A model generated the notes under the pieces. That model had not been told where the DNA came from. It saw only the letters and a program-made list of their open reading frames with translations, and made no database searches. The translations under genes were made by a program, and so were the position numbers. DNA of 20,785 nucleotides from a virus: positions 1 through 20,785 of IMG/VR virus record IMGVR_UViG_3300046683_000248. One strand, given 5' to 3'. Below are positions 11,521-18,893 of the stretch, in pieces (position 1 is the stretch's first letter; the number at the start of each line of letters is the position of its first letter).

Positions 11521-13556
11521 GACCGGGTTCCGGTGATCCGGTTTTCGGCGGCCAAAGATGCTTTCGTGTTGAGGCGGATCGTGCCGATCTGACGGGCCAG
11601 ATCGGCCGCCGACGGGAGGGCGAAGCGGACCGGGATCACCACCGCACCCGCACCCGTGGCGGCGGGGACGGCACCGTACGGCGTCGCCCCCACCCCGGCC
11701 GGTGGCGCCGGGGTGACCGAACGGGGCCCGGCCCCCCGGATCTGGGACAGGGCGGTGGATGCGGCGGTGGTCGACACGGTGGCAACGATCTGGGCGGTGC
11801 GCGGTCTGCCGCCCGGGTTGGCCGTGTTCGCCAGCTCCGTGTTCGCCGCGGCGGTGTCGGCGTCGGCTTTGACGGTCGACGTCCGGGTCTGCGACACGCC
11901 GGCCAGCAGCCGGTTGGCTTCGTCGATGTCGCCCCGGTCGATCGCCGCCTTGATGTCGGTCATCGTCTCGGTCGGGATCTGGTTGACCGCCCCGATGTAG
12001 TCGAGGATCGCCGAGCGGGCCGGACCCTTCGCCGTCGCCGCCGTGTTCAACAGGTTCGAGTTGAGGTTGTCGAGGTTGTTCGTCGCCGACAGCGTGGTCC
12101 CCGCCGCTTCGGCCTGCTTCTTCGAGAGTTCGGACTGCGCCTTCGCGAGGTTGATCGCGGAGTCTCGGACGTCGTCCGACGTCTTCTTGTGATCCTTCAA
12201 CGTGTCGCCGTAATCGACGAGTGCCTTCTGCACGTCGAGCTGTTGGTCGGCGGCCGATTGGGCGGCGTCGGCCTGGGCGTTGAGGGCGTCGGCCTGGTCG
12301 CGCAGCAGGTTGTTGATCCGCTCGGCTCCGTCGGCGCCTTCCTGCTGGGCGTCGGCGAACGCGGTCGACCCCCGCGCCGCGGCGTCGTAGGCGTCGTTCA
12401 GATCCTTGACGTGGGTCGATGACTGCTGGGTCGACTCGTTGAAGAAGTCGTTGAGCGTCTTCGCTTTGGTCGCCTCGATGCCGTACTTCTCGATGGCCGC
12501 CGACAGCGCGGTGTACTGGTCCTCGGTGATCTTGCCGGCGGCCACGCCCTCGCGGAGCGTCTGCCACCACGTGTCGCCGACCCGGCCACCGTTCGCGATG
12601 GCGTCCGCGAAGTCCTTCGCCGAGAACCCGGCGGCCTTCATGATCGGGATGAGGTCGCTGACGTTCTGGCCGGCGTCACCGACAAGGCCGCCGACCACCG
12701 GCAGGTTCTTGGCGACCGCGGCGAGCCCCTCGACGACGTTCTCGCCGAACCCTTCGCCGTGGTCGTCGAACTTCGTCAACATGTCGACGTTCTGTTTCAG
12801 CGTGTCGACGAGTGCTGCGCCCTTGTCGACGGCGCCATCCATCGCGTCGCCGAACGCCTTGGTCCGCTTCGTCGCCGCCTCGGCGGCGGCCTTCTGATCG
12901 TTGAGAACCCCGGTCAACGTCTGCGTGACGACGGTGATCAAAGCGATCGGTCCGGCCACCGCCGCAAAGTTCTTAAGGACCGTCCCGAGCTTGTCGCCGT
13001 CAGCCGAGGCGTCGACCATGTACTCGCCCATCTGGCCGATCGCCACACCCGCGGACCCGGCGATCCCGCCGAGCGCCCCCAGGTCTTGGGTGGCGTTGCC
13101 GACCATGTTCGCCAACACGCTCTTGGATGAGCCGGCGGACTTGGCGACCTCGTCGAGCCCGCCCGACGCCGCTTTCGACCGGGTGCCGATCTCATCCAGG
13201 CCGGCGCCGGACTCGCCGCCGATCTCTTTCAGCTTGGCGCCGAGCTGGTCGGCGTTCTGTGTGATCTCGTCGAGCGACAGACCGGCCTTCTCGAACCCGG
13301 CGACCATCGACGACAGATCAGCCTTCGACGCCAACTCGGGGCCGAGCGCGGCACCCAACGCGTCGGCGGCGGCGGCGGCCTTGCGGGCGTCGGCCGACAA
13401 CTCGTCGAGGGCGCCGAGCGCCTGGTCGATCTTCGCTTGGACGGTGATCTCGACGTCGGTGCCGTCCAGCTTGTCGACGGCGGCCGCCGCCTTCTTGACC
13501 GCCGGGGTGAGCTGGTCGTCGGCTTTGAGGCGGACGGTGAGGTCCTCGTTCGCCAT
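11517..13556 (-). CDS. Tape measure protein
   Basis: A 679-residue protein, by far the longest of the tail module. The N-terminal 130 residues are Ala-rich coiled coil (VKKAAAAVDKLDG and DARKAAAAADALGAAL), with hydrophobic patches at about 150-176 and 198-218, a further helical region around 420-500, and a Pro/Gly/Ala-rich end. At about 0.15 nm per residue this predicts a tail of roughly 100 nm, a typical siphovirus length (inference). No lytic transglycosylase or peptidase motif is visible. ATG at 13556 is 4 nt after the gp10-like stop. Unlike most siphophages, no frameshifted chaperone pair precedes it. Confidence 0.9.
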   Translation of the reverse strand: MANEDLTVRLKADDQLTPAVKKAAAAVDKLDGTDVEITVQAKIDQALGALDELSADARKAAAAADALGAALGPELASKADLSSMVAGFEKAGLSLDEITQNADQLGAKLKEIGGESGAGLDEIGTRSKAASGGLDEVAKSAGSSKSVLANMVGNATQDLGALGGIAGSAGVAIGQMGEYMVDASADGDKLGTVLKNFAAVAGPIALITVVTQTLTGVLNDQKAAAEAATKRTKAFGDAMDGAVDKGAALVDTLKQNVDMLTKFDDHGEGFGENVVEGLAAVAKNLPVVGGLVGDAGQNVSDLIPIMKAAGFSAKDFADAIANGGRVGDTWWQTLREGVAAGKITEDQYTALSAAIEKYGIEATKAKTLNDFFNESTQQSSTHVKDLNDAYDAAARGSTAFADAQQEGADGAERINNLLRDQADALNAQADAAQSAADQQLDVQKALVDYGDTLKDHKKTSDDVRDSAINLAKAQSELSKKQAEAAGTTLSATNNLDNLNSNLLNTAATAKGPARSAILDYIGAVNQIPTETMTDIKAAIDRGDIDEANRLLAGVSQTRTSTVKADADTAAANTELANTANPGGRPRTAQIVATVSTTAASTALSQIRGAGPRSVTPAPPAGVGATPYGAVPAATGAGAVVIPVRFALPSAADLARQIGTIRLNTKASLAAENRITGTRS

Positions 13557-13560
13557 CAGG

Positions 13561-13989
13561 TCACCCGACCAGCCGGCCCAGGCGCGCCTTGGCGTCGGCC
13601 TTGGCTTCGTCGACGGCCCGACCGATGTTGCGCGACCACGTCCGCTTCGCTCGCATCCCGCGCACCTTCACCTTTGCCCGTGGCCCCTGCGGTGTTCTGA
13701 GGGCGTGCCCTGGGGCCGCCTGAGAGGTGTGGCCGCGGGTTCCGTGTTCCAGCCAGGTCCACACCCCTTGCGAGCCTCCAGCGGCCACAGAGGCACCACC
13801 GGCGGCCGTCTTGGCGTCGACGGTGCCGGCACCCATCTTCGAGTTGGTGAAACGGCCGTCGCCGCCGGTGTCCGCCCGCAGCGCGGTCGTCATCCGCTGC
13901 GCGATCAGGTCGGCGGCGTCACGCGGCCATTCATCGGCGAACCGGGCTGCGCCCTTGGCGAGCCGGTCGAGCGCATCGGACGCAGACAC
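13561..13989 (-). CDS. HK97 gp10-like neck/tail completion protein
   Basis: A 142-residue protein with LDRLAKGAARFADEWPRDAA as an N-terminal helix, then VWTWLEHGTRGHTSQAAPGHAL and a basic, HTH-less tail (RGMRAKRTWSRNIGRAVDEA). The W-x-E-x-G-T-R-x-H segment resembles the HK97-gp10 family of small neck or tail-completion proteins, which are often ahead of the major tail gene. Here it lies after the major tail protein and before the tape measure, where tail assembly chaperones usually are. GTG at 13989 has an upstream AAGG. The family assignment is moderate; a chaperone role cannot be excluded. Confidence 0.6.
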   Translation of the reverse strand: MSASDALDRLAKGAARFADEWPRDAADLIAQRMTTALRADTGGDGRFTNSKMGAGTVDAKTAAGGASVAAGGSQGVWTWLEHGTRGHTSQAAPGHALRTPQGPRAKVKVRGMRAKRTWSRNIGRAVDEAKADAKARLGRLVG

Positions 13990-13996
13990 CCCGGCC

Positions 13997-14743
13997 TTAG
14001 ACGCCGGCCGTCTCGGACTCGTCGGCCGCTTGGTCGTCGGCCAGGGCGTGAGCCCCAGCCGCCCACGCCGTGGACGACCAGTTGAAGTCGTAGGCGGTGG
14101 GCGGGGTCGGCGACAGAATGCTGATCTTCTGGCCGGTCGTCCACGCCGACGTCGGCGACGCGACGTAGCCGAGCCCGGTGAGCTTGGCGGCGTTCGTCGC
14201 GTCGGACCCGGTGATCGTCGGCTCGTTGGCGAACGTGGAGCCGGGGGTCGCCGCGGACTTGACGCCCTGCGGCCGCAGGCTGGTCCCGGACGGGCCCTTG
14301 ATGTCGGGGTAGCCCTGGATGCCCATCTCGACCGCGAAGGTGAGCGGTTCCTGTGGGAGCCCGGCGTAGTTGCCGGCCTGCACCACGACCAGGCCCATCG
14401 CGGACGGGTTCGTCTGCCCGTTCAGGAACAGGGCGAACGCCTTGGTGGTGGCGTCGTTCGTGAACAGCCATGCCGAGATCCCCGCGGCGACCGTCCAGTC
14501 CTGGAACCCCTCGAGGGCCAACGCGAACGACGATGCGACGGGGACGTTCGACTGTGATGCGGCCTGGCAGAACGTGGCGGCCCGATCGGTCGTCGTCGCG
14601 TTGCTGGTCGACGTGATCTCGGCCCGGGTGACCTGACATTTGTAATCAGTGAGGTTGGCGACGAGGATCGGCTGCCCTGTGGCCGGGGCCGGGCCGAGGG
14701 CGACGGTGGCGTCGGTGATCGTGATGACGGTGGGATCAGACAT
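13997..14743 (-). CDS. Major tail protein (tail tube)
   Basis: A 248-residue protein, MSDPTVITITDATVALGPAP at the start. Beta-strand-rich with Thr/Ala/Gly and TSTSNATTTDRAATFCQAA (about 44-62), and LEGFQDWTVAAGISAWLFTN, like tail-tube proteins whose strands stack into the hexameric tube. Length and position between tail terminator and tape measure fit. The ATG at 14743 overlaps the terminator stop by 8 nt; a longer frame to 14818 has a low-complexity Pro/Ser prefix and is rejected. The C-terminal 30 residues are Ala/Asp/Glu-rich. Expected to be one of the most abundant virion proteins. Confidence 0.82.
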   Translation of the reverse strand: MSDPTVITITDATVALGPAPATGQPILVANLTDYKCQVTRAEITSTSNATTTDRAATFCQAASQSNVPVASSFALALEGFQDWTVAAGISAWLFTNDATTKAFALFLNGQTNPSAMGLVVVQAGNYAGLPQEPLTFAVEMGIQGYPDIKGPSGTSLRPQGVKSAATPGSTFANEPTITGSDATNAAKLTGLGYVASPTSAWTTGQKISILSPTPPTAYDFNWSSTAWAAGAHALADDQAADESETAGV

Positions 14744-15182
14744 TGACCGACTCCTGGATTTGTTCGGGTGGGATGGTGGCGGGGGTGACGTCGGCCGGGC
14801 ACAAGGTCGCGGCGACAACGGTGACGTCGACGGCGATGCGGGTCAGACGGCGGTTCGAGGTCGGGTCGACGGGTTCGGCCCGATGCCCGGCATACGCGGC
14901 CATCGGCATCAGGGCGGCGGCGTCGATGACCCGGGCCACGATGTCATCCAAGCCGGCGACCTGGGCCCGGTCAGCACCGTCGTAGGACACCCACACCGGG
15001 AACGTGACCACGACGACCTTCGTGCGGTCCCCGATCGTGGACGGGTAGCCGTCGGTGTCACCGACCCACAGATACGGCGAGCCGATCAGGTTCGACGTCG
15101 GCGGATACGGCGCGGTGCGGCCCGGCAGGATCGGCGCGATCGCGGTATGCAACGCGTCGCGGGCGTCGGCGAGCCGGTTCAT
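14736..15182 (-). CDS. Tail terminator / tail completion protein
   Basis: A 148-residue protein with MNRLADARDALHTAIAPILP at the start, then SPYLWVGD and a strand-rich centre (RTKVVVVTFPVWVSYDG), ending in VTVVAATLCPADVTPATIPP. Alternating helix and strands and the size fit the tail-terminator ring that caps the tube before head joining. ATG at 15182 overlaps the adaptor stop (ATGA) and sets the start; an upstream in-frame extension to 15257 is rejected. The position just before the major tail gene is canonical. Confidence 0.72.
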   Translation of the reverse strand: MNRLADARDALHTAIAPILPGRTAPYPPTSNLIGSPYLWVGDTDGYPSTIGDRTKVVVVTFPVWVSYDGADRAQVAGLDDIVARVIDAAALMPMAAYAGHRAEPVDPTSNRRLTRIAVDVTVVAATLCPADVTPATIPPEQIQESVNV

Positions 15183-15541
15183 GCGACACCGTGCCGGGCT
15201 CGTTTGGTGCCGATGATCGGGTCCAGCAGGTTGCGGACCACACCTTCCGGCAACCACGACACGACAGCCGCCGCGGTGGCCGGGGTGCCGGCGACGTACA
15301 GGTCGATGACGGTGCGCTCGAGGGCGTGCTGCACCTGAGGCAACGCGGGTGGCCCAGTCAGGGCGACGGTGCCGTCGATGTAGTCGTCGATGATGCCGGC
15401 CGCCACCGGCACCAAGGCGGTCAGGCGGTCTTCGTCGACGTCGCCTGATTGGAGGCGCAGCACGGCTTGCACCGCGGCGACGGTCGCCGCGGTGTCGTAC
15501 CAGATGCCGGTGGCCGGCGGGGCGACACCGACGTCGGACAT
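15179..15541 (-). CDS. Head-tail connector (gp6-like adaptor)
   Basis: A 120-residue protein. Residues 15-60 and 65-115 look like helices (DTAATVAAVQAVLRLQ, RLTALVPVAAGIIDDYIDG, LPQVQHALERTVIDLYVAG), with conserved-type VAAGIIDDYI, as in gp6-like connectors. The adaptor ring attaches below the portal and receives the tail. It starts at ATG 15541, 2 nt after the preceding stop. No separate head-closure (stopper) gene is recognisable between it and the tail terminator; one of the neighbours may fill that role. Confidence 0.75.
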   Translation of the reverse strand: MSDVGVAPPATGIWYDTAATVAAVQAVLRLQSGDVDEDRLTALVPVAAGIIDDYIDGTVALTGPPALPQVQHALERTVIDLYVAGTPATAAAVVSWLPEGVVRNLLDPIIGTKRARHGVA

Positions 15542-15543
15542 GG

Positions 15544-15786
15544 TCAGCGCGCCTCGAGCGCCTCGACGAGCGTCACCCGGTTCTTACCGGCCCGCTCCGC
15601 GGCCAACACGGCGCCGAGCTCGTCGGGGTGTTCATCGACGTACGCCTCGACGTCGCCGACGGTGTGATCGGCCGGGTCGAACCCCGCCGACTGCGGGTCC
15701 GGGTCATCCGAGATGATGCCGACCGGTTCGCCGTCGCGGACGACCTGCTGGTTCGGTTGCGACCAGTACACCGGGGATTCGCTCAT
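15544..15786 (-). CDS. Small acidic head-associated protein (putative)
   Basis: An 80-residue acidic protein, starting MSESPVYWSQPNQQVVRDGE. The C-terminal part TVGDVEAYVDEHPDELGAVL, followed by AAERAGKNRVTLVEAL, is a helix-extended-loop-helix (HeH/SAP-like) module seen in small head or head-fibre proteins after capsid genes in actinophages. ATG at 15786 overlaps the capsid stop (ATGA), so it is co-translated with the capsid gene. Decoration or head completion is inferred from position. Confidence 0.65.
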   Translation of the reverse strand: MSESPVYWSQPNQQVVRDGEPVGIISDDPDPQSAGFDPADHTVGDVEAYVDEHPDELGAVLAAERAGKNRVTLVEALEAR

Positions 15787-16985
15787 GGCGTCTTGGTGAC
15801 CTTGACGATCCCGGTCGGCTCGATCACGACGGCGTCGAAGTCACCGGCGTAGCCGACCTGGACACCCCACACCGACGGCTCGACGACTTGGAGGTTGCCG
15901 TAGCTGTATTCGAACGTCTTCGCCGCCGCGGTCGAGAACACGAGGATGGTGCCGGCGGCGAGCCCGGCCGACATGACGACCGACAGGCCGGCGATCGACC
16001 CGTTGACGCCCTGGTCGAGCGGGAGTTGGAACCCGGACGAGTAGGCGTTCGTCGGGTTGACCGGCGGGAAGATCGGACCGATCAGACCGAGCATGTCTGG
16101 GGCCACCGCGACGACCGTGGTGCCTTGGCCCTTCGTGTTCGCGAACACGGTCCCCGCCGCCGTCCAGATCGCCGCCGCGACGGCTGCGGGGGTGGCGGGG
16201 CCGGTCGGGATCACCGGGCCGGCCGTCGCCGCGGTCGTGAGGGTGGTGCCGGTTTCGAGTTCGGTGGCAATCGCGTATTGCTCGGCGAGATCGTTGATGA
16301 TCATGTCCAAGATGGCCGGGGACGAACGGTTGATGTCCTGCTTCGACACGTTGACGTAACCGCCGAACGTGTCCGCGCCCAGCGGGGTCTTCGTCACCGT
16401 CATCTTGCGGGACGCCAACTCGGTCTTCTCACCGGCCTGCTTCGCCACCGAGGTGTGCTGCGTGACCCGGGCATACGACCAGGCGCCGGACCCGAGGCTG
16501 GTCACGCCGATCGTGTTGACGAGCGGACGGGCAACCTGGATGTAGTTGACGATCGGCGCCACGATCGTCTCCGGCAACAGACCGGGGTTGTCGGCGGTGG
16601 TCTGGTGGGCGGCGACCCGGTTGAACGTCTCCTGCCGGCGGATGGCGTCGGTGTCGCCGAGCTGGGCCAGGTACAGGTCGACGATGTAGGCGCCGGCCGT
16701 GCGGTATTCGACGTTCGACTGCGGGGAGCGGGCCTGCTGGTACATGCCGACCAGCTCGGCGGTCCGCGCCCTGGACTCGACGGCGATGCGGGCGCCGTCA
16801 CGCAACGGTTCCATCTGGCGGACGATGTCCTGCATCCGGTCACGGGCCCGGGTGAACAGATCCATCTCCTCGGACGACAGGTCACGGCCCGCCGATTCGG
16901 CCGCCTCGACGAGCCCATTCGCGAACGTTTGACGCTCCTCCAGTTCGGCCTGGAACCGCGACAGCATGGCGTCAGTCGCAGACAT
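15783..16985 (-). CDS. Major capsid protein, HK97 fold
   Basis: A 400-residue capsid protein. The N-terminal 1-80 is a charged coiled coil (LSRFQAELEERQTFANG, RARDRMQDIVRQMEPLRDG), the scaffold-like delta domain expected to be removed by the prohead protease. From about 135 on, the HK97-type body follows, with LLPETIVAPIVNYIQVARPLV, the E-loop region, FGGYVNVSKQDINRSSPAIL, and a strand-rich end (VEPSVWGVQVGYAGDFDAVV). ATG at 16985 has AAGGGGG 4 nt upstream. It is separated from the protease by the longest gap of the late operon (103 bp), which may give it its own signal for high expression. Confidence 0.92.
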   Translation of the reverse strand: MSATDAMLSRFQAELEERQTFANGLVEAAESAGRDLSSEEMDLFTRARDRMQDIVRQMEPLRDGARIAVESRARTAELVGMYQQARSPQSNVEYRTAGAYIVDLYLAQLGDTDAIRRQETFNRVAAHQTTADNPGLLPETIVAPIVNYIQVARPLVNTIGVTSLGSGAWSYARVTQHTSVAKQAGEKTELASRKMTVTKTPLGADTFGGYVNVSKQDINRSSPAILDMIINDLAEQYAIATELETGTTLTTAATAGPVIPTGPATPAAVAAAIWTAAGTVFANTKGQGTTVVAVAPDMLGLIGPIFPPVNPTNAYSSGFQLPLDQGVNGSIAGLSVVMSAGLAAGTILVFSTAAAKTFEYSYGNLQVVEPSVWGVQVGYAGDFDAVVIEPTGIVKVTKTP

Positions 16986-17088
16986 GCGACCCCCTTGAAC
17001 AATCGAAACGGATGTGGGTTTCGAAGTCCGGTGACGTCGCTTCGCTCGATCCGGCGGCGCTAGGCCACTCGCCCGAGGGTCTCCTCGA
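16986..17088. promoter_or_regulatory. Capsid gene leader with small hairpin
   Basis: This gap holds CGAGGGTCTCCTCG at 17074-17087, a 5-bp stem with a 4-nt loop placed directly after the protease stop. The capsid ribosome-binding site is at the left edge. I see no clear promoter. The hairpin is too short to call a terminator; RNA processing or partial attenuation are options. Confidence 0.4.
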
Positions 17089-17670
17089 CTACGTGGCAGA
17101 GGATGTTAGATCGAACCCGGTGCGGGCGGCAAGCATCTCGAGGCGGATGCGGTCCAGGTTCGGGGTGGGGATCGCCGTCCGCTCGCCCTCCTCCCCGGAC
17201 TGCGAGCGGACGGCGAGAACCTTCGCGCCTTTATAGGCGGGGTCACCGGTGAGCGCGATATGGACCAGTTTCGCCCGGGTCACCCTGACCGTGGAACGAT
17301 CCGCTGACCAGTCCTCGCCTTCGGACTGGAACCCGATCGACGGTGCCAACAGCCCGTCGGCGGCCAACTCCAACACGTCGTCACCGGACGCGGTACGGGA
17401 GATCCGCAGCTCGGCCCGCAGGCCGCGGGGGTCGTTCGGATGGAACGCCGACACCCGGCCCAGCGGCGATTCGAGGTCGTGGGCGCGGTTGACGGTGACG
17501 TCGCCGTGGACGCCGGTGAATGCCTGCGGATCAACGGATTCGGTGACCCACCGGCCGCGGCGCAACACGTCGGTCGGCTCGTTGTACGGCACCGCGATCA
17601 AGTCGATGATGCGTTGGGCGTGGCGCACCTCGAGGGTGTCCGCGGTGCGGTACTGGATGCCGTCGTTCAC
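17089..17670 (-). CDS. Prohead protease (HK97 family, peptidase U35/S78)
   Basis: A 193-residue protease. IIDLIAVPYNEPTDV (21-35) opens the domain; catalytic H64 is in NRAHDLESPLGRV, and S111 is in LLAPSIGFQ, the two diagnostic motifs of the family. It processes the capsid delta domain inside the prohead. The GTG at 17670 overlaps the portal stop by 4 nt (GTGA) and fixes the start; the same frame stays open to 18132 but that part is the portal gene's shadow. The C-terminal tail from about 155 is charged and may be autocleaved. Confidence 0.9.
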   Translation of the reverse strand: MNDGIQYRTADTLEVRHAQRIIDLIAVPYNEPTDVLRRGRWVTESVDPQAFTGVHGDVTVNRAHDLESPLGRVSAFHPNDPRGLRAELRISRTASGDDVLELAADGLLAPSIGFQSEGEDWSADRSTVRVTRAKLVHIALTGDPAYKGAKVLAVRSQSGEEGERTAIPTPNLDRIRLEMLAARTGFDLTSSAT

Positions 17671-18893
17671 AGGGTGACTCCTTGCGACAGTGGGCCGGTG
17701 ACCTCGTACCGTTCGATTTCGGCGACCTGTTGCGGGGTGAGGACACCGATGCCGGTGAGGATCTGCCAGGTCTGCGCCCGTTCGTAGGGGCCGGGTTGGA
17801 CGTAGCTGTCGCGGTTCACTTCGACCGTGGTGCCGCGGGGCAGGAGCCGGCTGGACAGGTCGGCCATCAGGTGGGCGGCCATCGGGCGGAGCCCGGCCCG
17901 CCAGTGATAGTCGAACAGGGCCGTCGTGTTGGAGTACGTCATCGAGTCGCCACCGCTGGGCAGGCCCATCAGGAACGGTGGCAGACCGAGGAGGACGGCG
18001 ATGCGGGCTTCGTTCCAGGCGGACAGTTCGACCATCGCCATGTCGGCCGGGTTGAACTGCAACGTCTTGAAATCGATCCCGCCGGACAGCACCGCCGGCA
18101 GGCCGAGGGTCGACATGCGGGCTTCGACCCATTGGGATTGCAGGTCGTAGGCCTGTTTCGCGGTGAGGTCGTCGGGGTGGGTCAGCACGGCGTTCGGGAT
18201 CCCGCCCGACGCGGCGAACTGGGAGGCGTAGCGGGCCAGGGCGACGGCCGCGACGAGACGGGGGCCGGCAACCTCGAGCGGGCCGTGACCGTGGGCGTCA
18301 CCGACCCTCGACTGGTAGCGGATGTGGATCATGTCGGCGGTGACGTCGGCACCGCCGATCTCATAGGAGCGGAACCCGCCGGCCAGGTCGGCTTCGACGT
18401 CCCACGGCGGCACCACATGGAACCGGGCCGGATAGCCCGTCGCGTAGTACGCGGTGACCAGCACGAACGCCTCGCCGGCGGACTGGTAGTCCCACAGGAG
18501 CTGTTTCGCGAATTCGTTCCACGACCCGTACTGGTCCGGGTCCGGGTTCGTGAGCCAGTCCGCCGACAACGACGGCGCGGCGGAGACGAGGTAGGGCGGC
18601 ATCGACGCGAAGATGCTCGAGTTCTTGTCGAGGCACGCCCAGGCGGTATCGGTCAGTGATTGGACCTGGCCGAACCAGTTCGGGGTGTTCCACTCGGCGG
18701 GCCAACCGGACCATGCCGTCGGGCGGGGCGGGCCGGCACCGAACGGGCGTCCGACACCTTCGTCGATGAAGTCGACGGCGCCCGGATCGCCGGGGCGGGC
18801 GGTTGGTGGGCCGACAGTGGCCGGCGGGTGAGTCGCCGGGTCGTTGTCGTTCGGGATCAACTGGCGATGCTCGACAACTGCGCGCTTACTCAC
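17667..18893 (-). CDS. Portal protein (HK97/SPP1-type)
   Basis: A 408-residue portal. The first 60 residues are Pro/Asp-rich and flexible. The clip and stem core follows: WNEFAKQLLWDYQSAGEAFV, PPWDVEADLAGG, then ARYASQFAASGGIPNAVLTHP, the helical VELSAWNEARIAVLLGLPPFLMG with SMTYSNTTALFDYHW, typical of phage portals. The ring of 12 subunits is the DNA entry gate and docks terminase. The GTG at 18893 lies inside the terminase end (8-nt overlap), so terminase and portal are coupled. Length is in the normal range. Confidence 0.9.
   Translation of the reverse strand: MSKRAVVEHRQLIPNDNDPATHPPATVGPPTARPGDPGAVDFIDEGVGRPFGAGPPRPTAWSGWPAEWNTPNWFGQVQSLTDTAWACLDKNSSIFASMPPYLVSAAPSLSADWLTNPDPDQYGSWNEFAKQLLWDYQSAGEAFVLVTAYYATGYPARFHVVPPWDVEADLAGGFRSYEIGGADVTADMIHIRYQSRVGDAHGHGPLEVAGPRLVAAVALARYASQFAASGGIPNAVLTHPDDLTAKQAYDLQSQWVEARMSTLGLPAVLSGGIDFKTLQFNPADMAMVELSAWNEARIAVLLGLPPFLMGLPSGGDSMTYSNTTALFDYHWRAGLRPMAAHLMADLSSRLLPRGTTVEVNRDSYVQPGPYERAQTWQILTGIGVLTPQQVAEIERYEVTGPLSQGVTL

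Noticed and set aside
11521-12570. Upstream extension of the 434-residue tail protein
   Set aside because: The added 350 residues are Arg/Gly/Asp-rich shadow of the tape measure gene; the GTG at 11520 gives a standard GTGA overlap.
15888-17063. Long plus-strand frame opposite the capsid gene
   Set aside because: Antisense of the HK97 capsid gene; low-complexity Arg/Gly/Asp translation.
17671-18132. N-terminal extension of the prohead protease frame
   Set aside because: Overlaps the portal coding region in another frame and has Arg/Pro-rich composition; the GTG at 17670 overlaps the portal stop.
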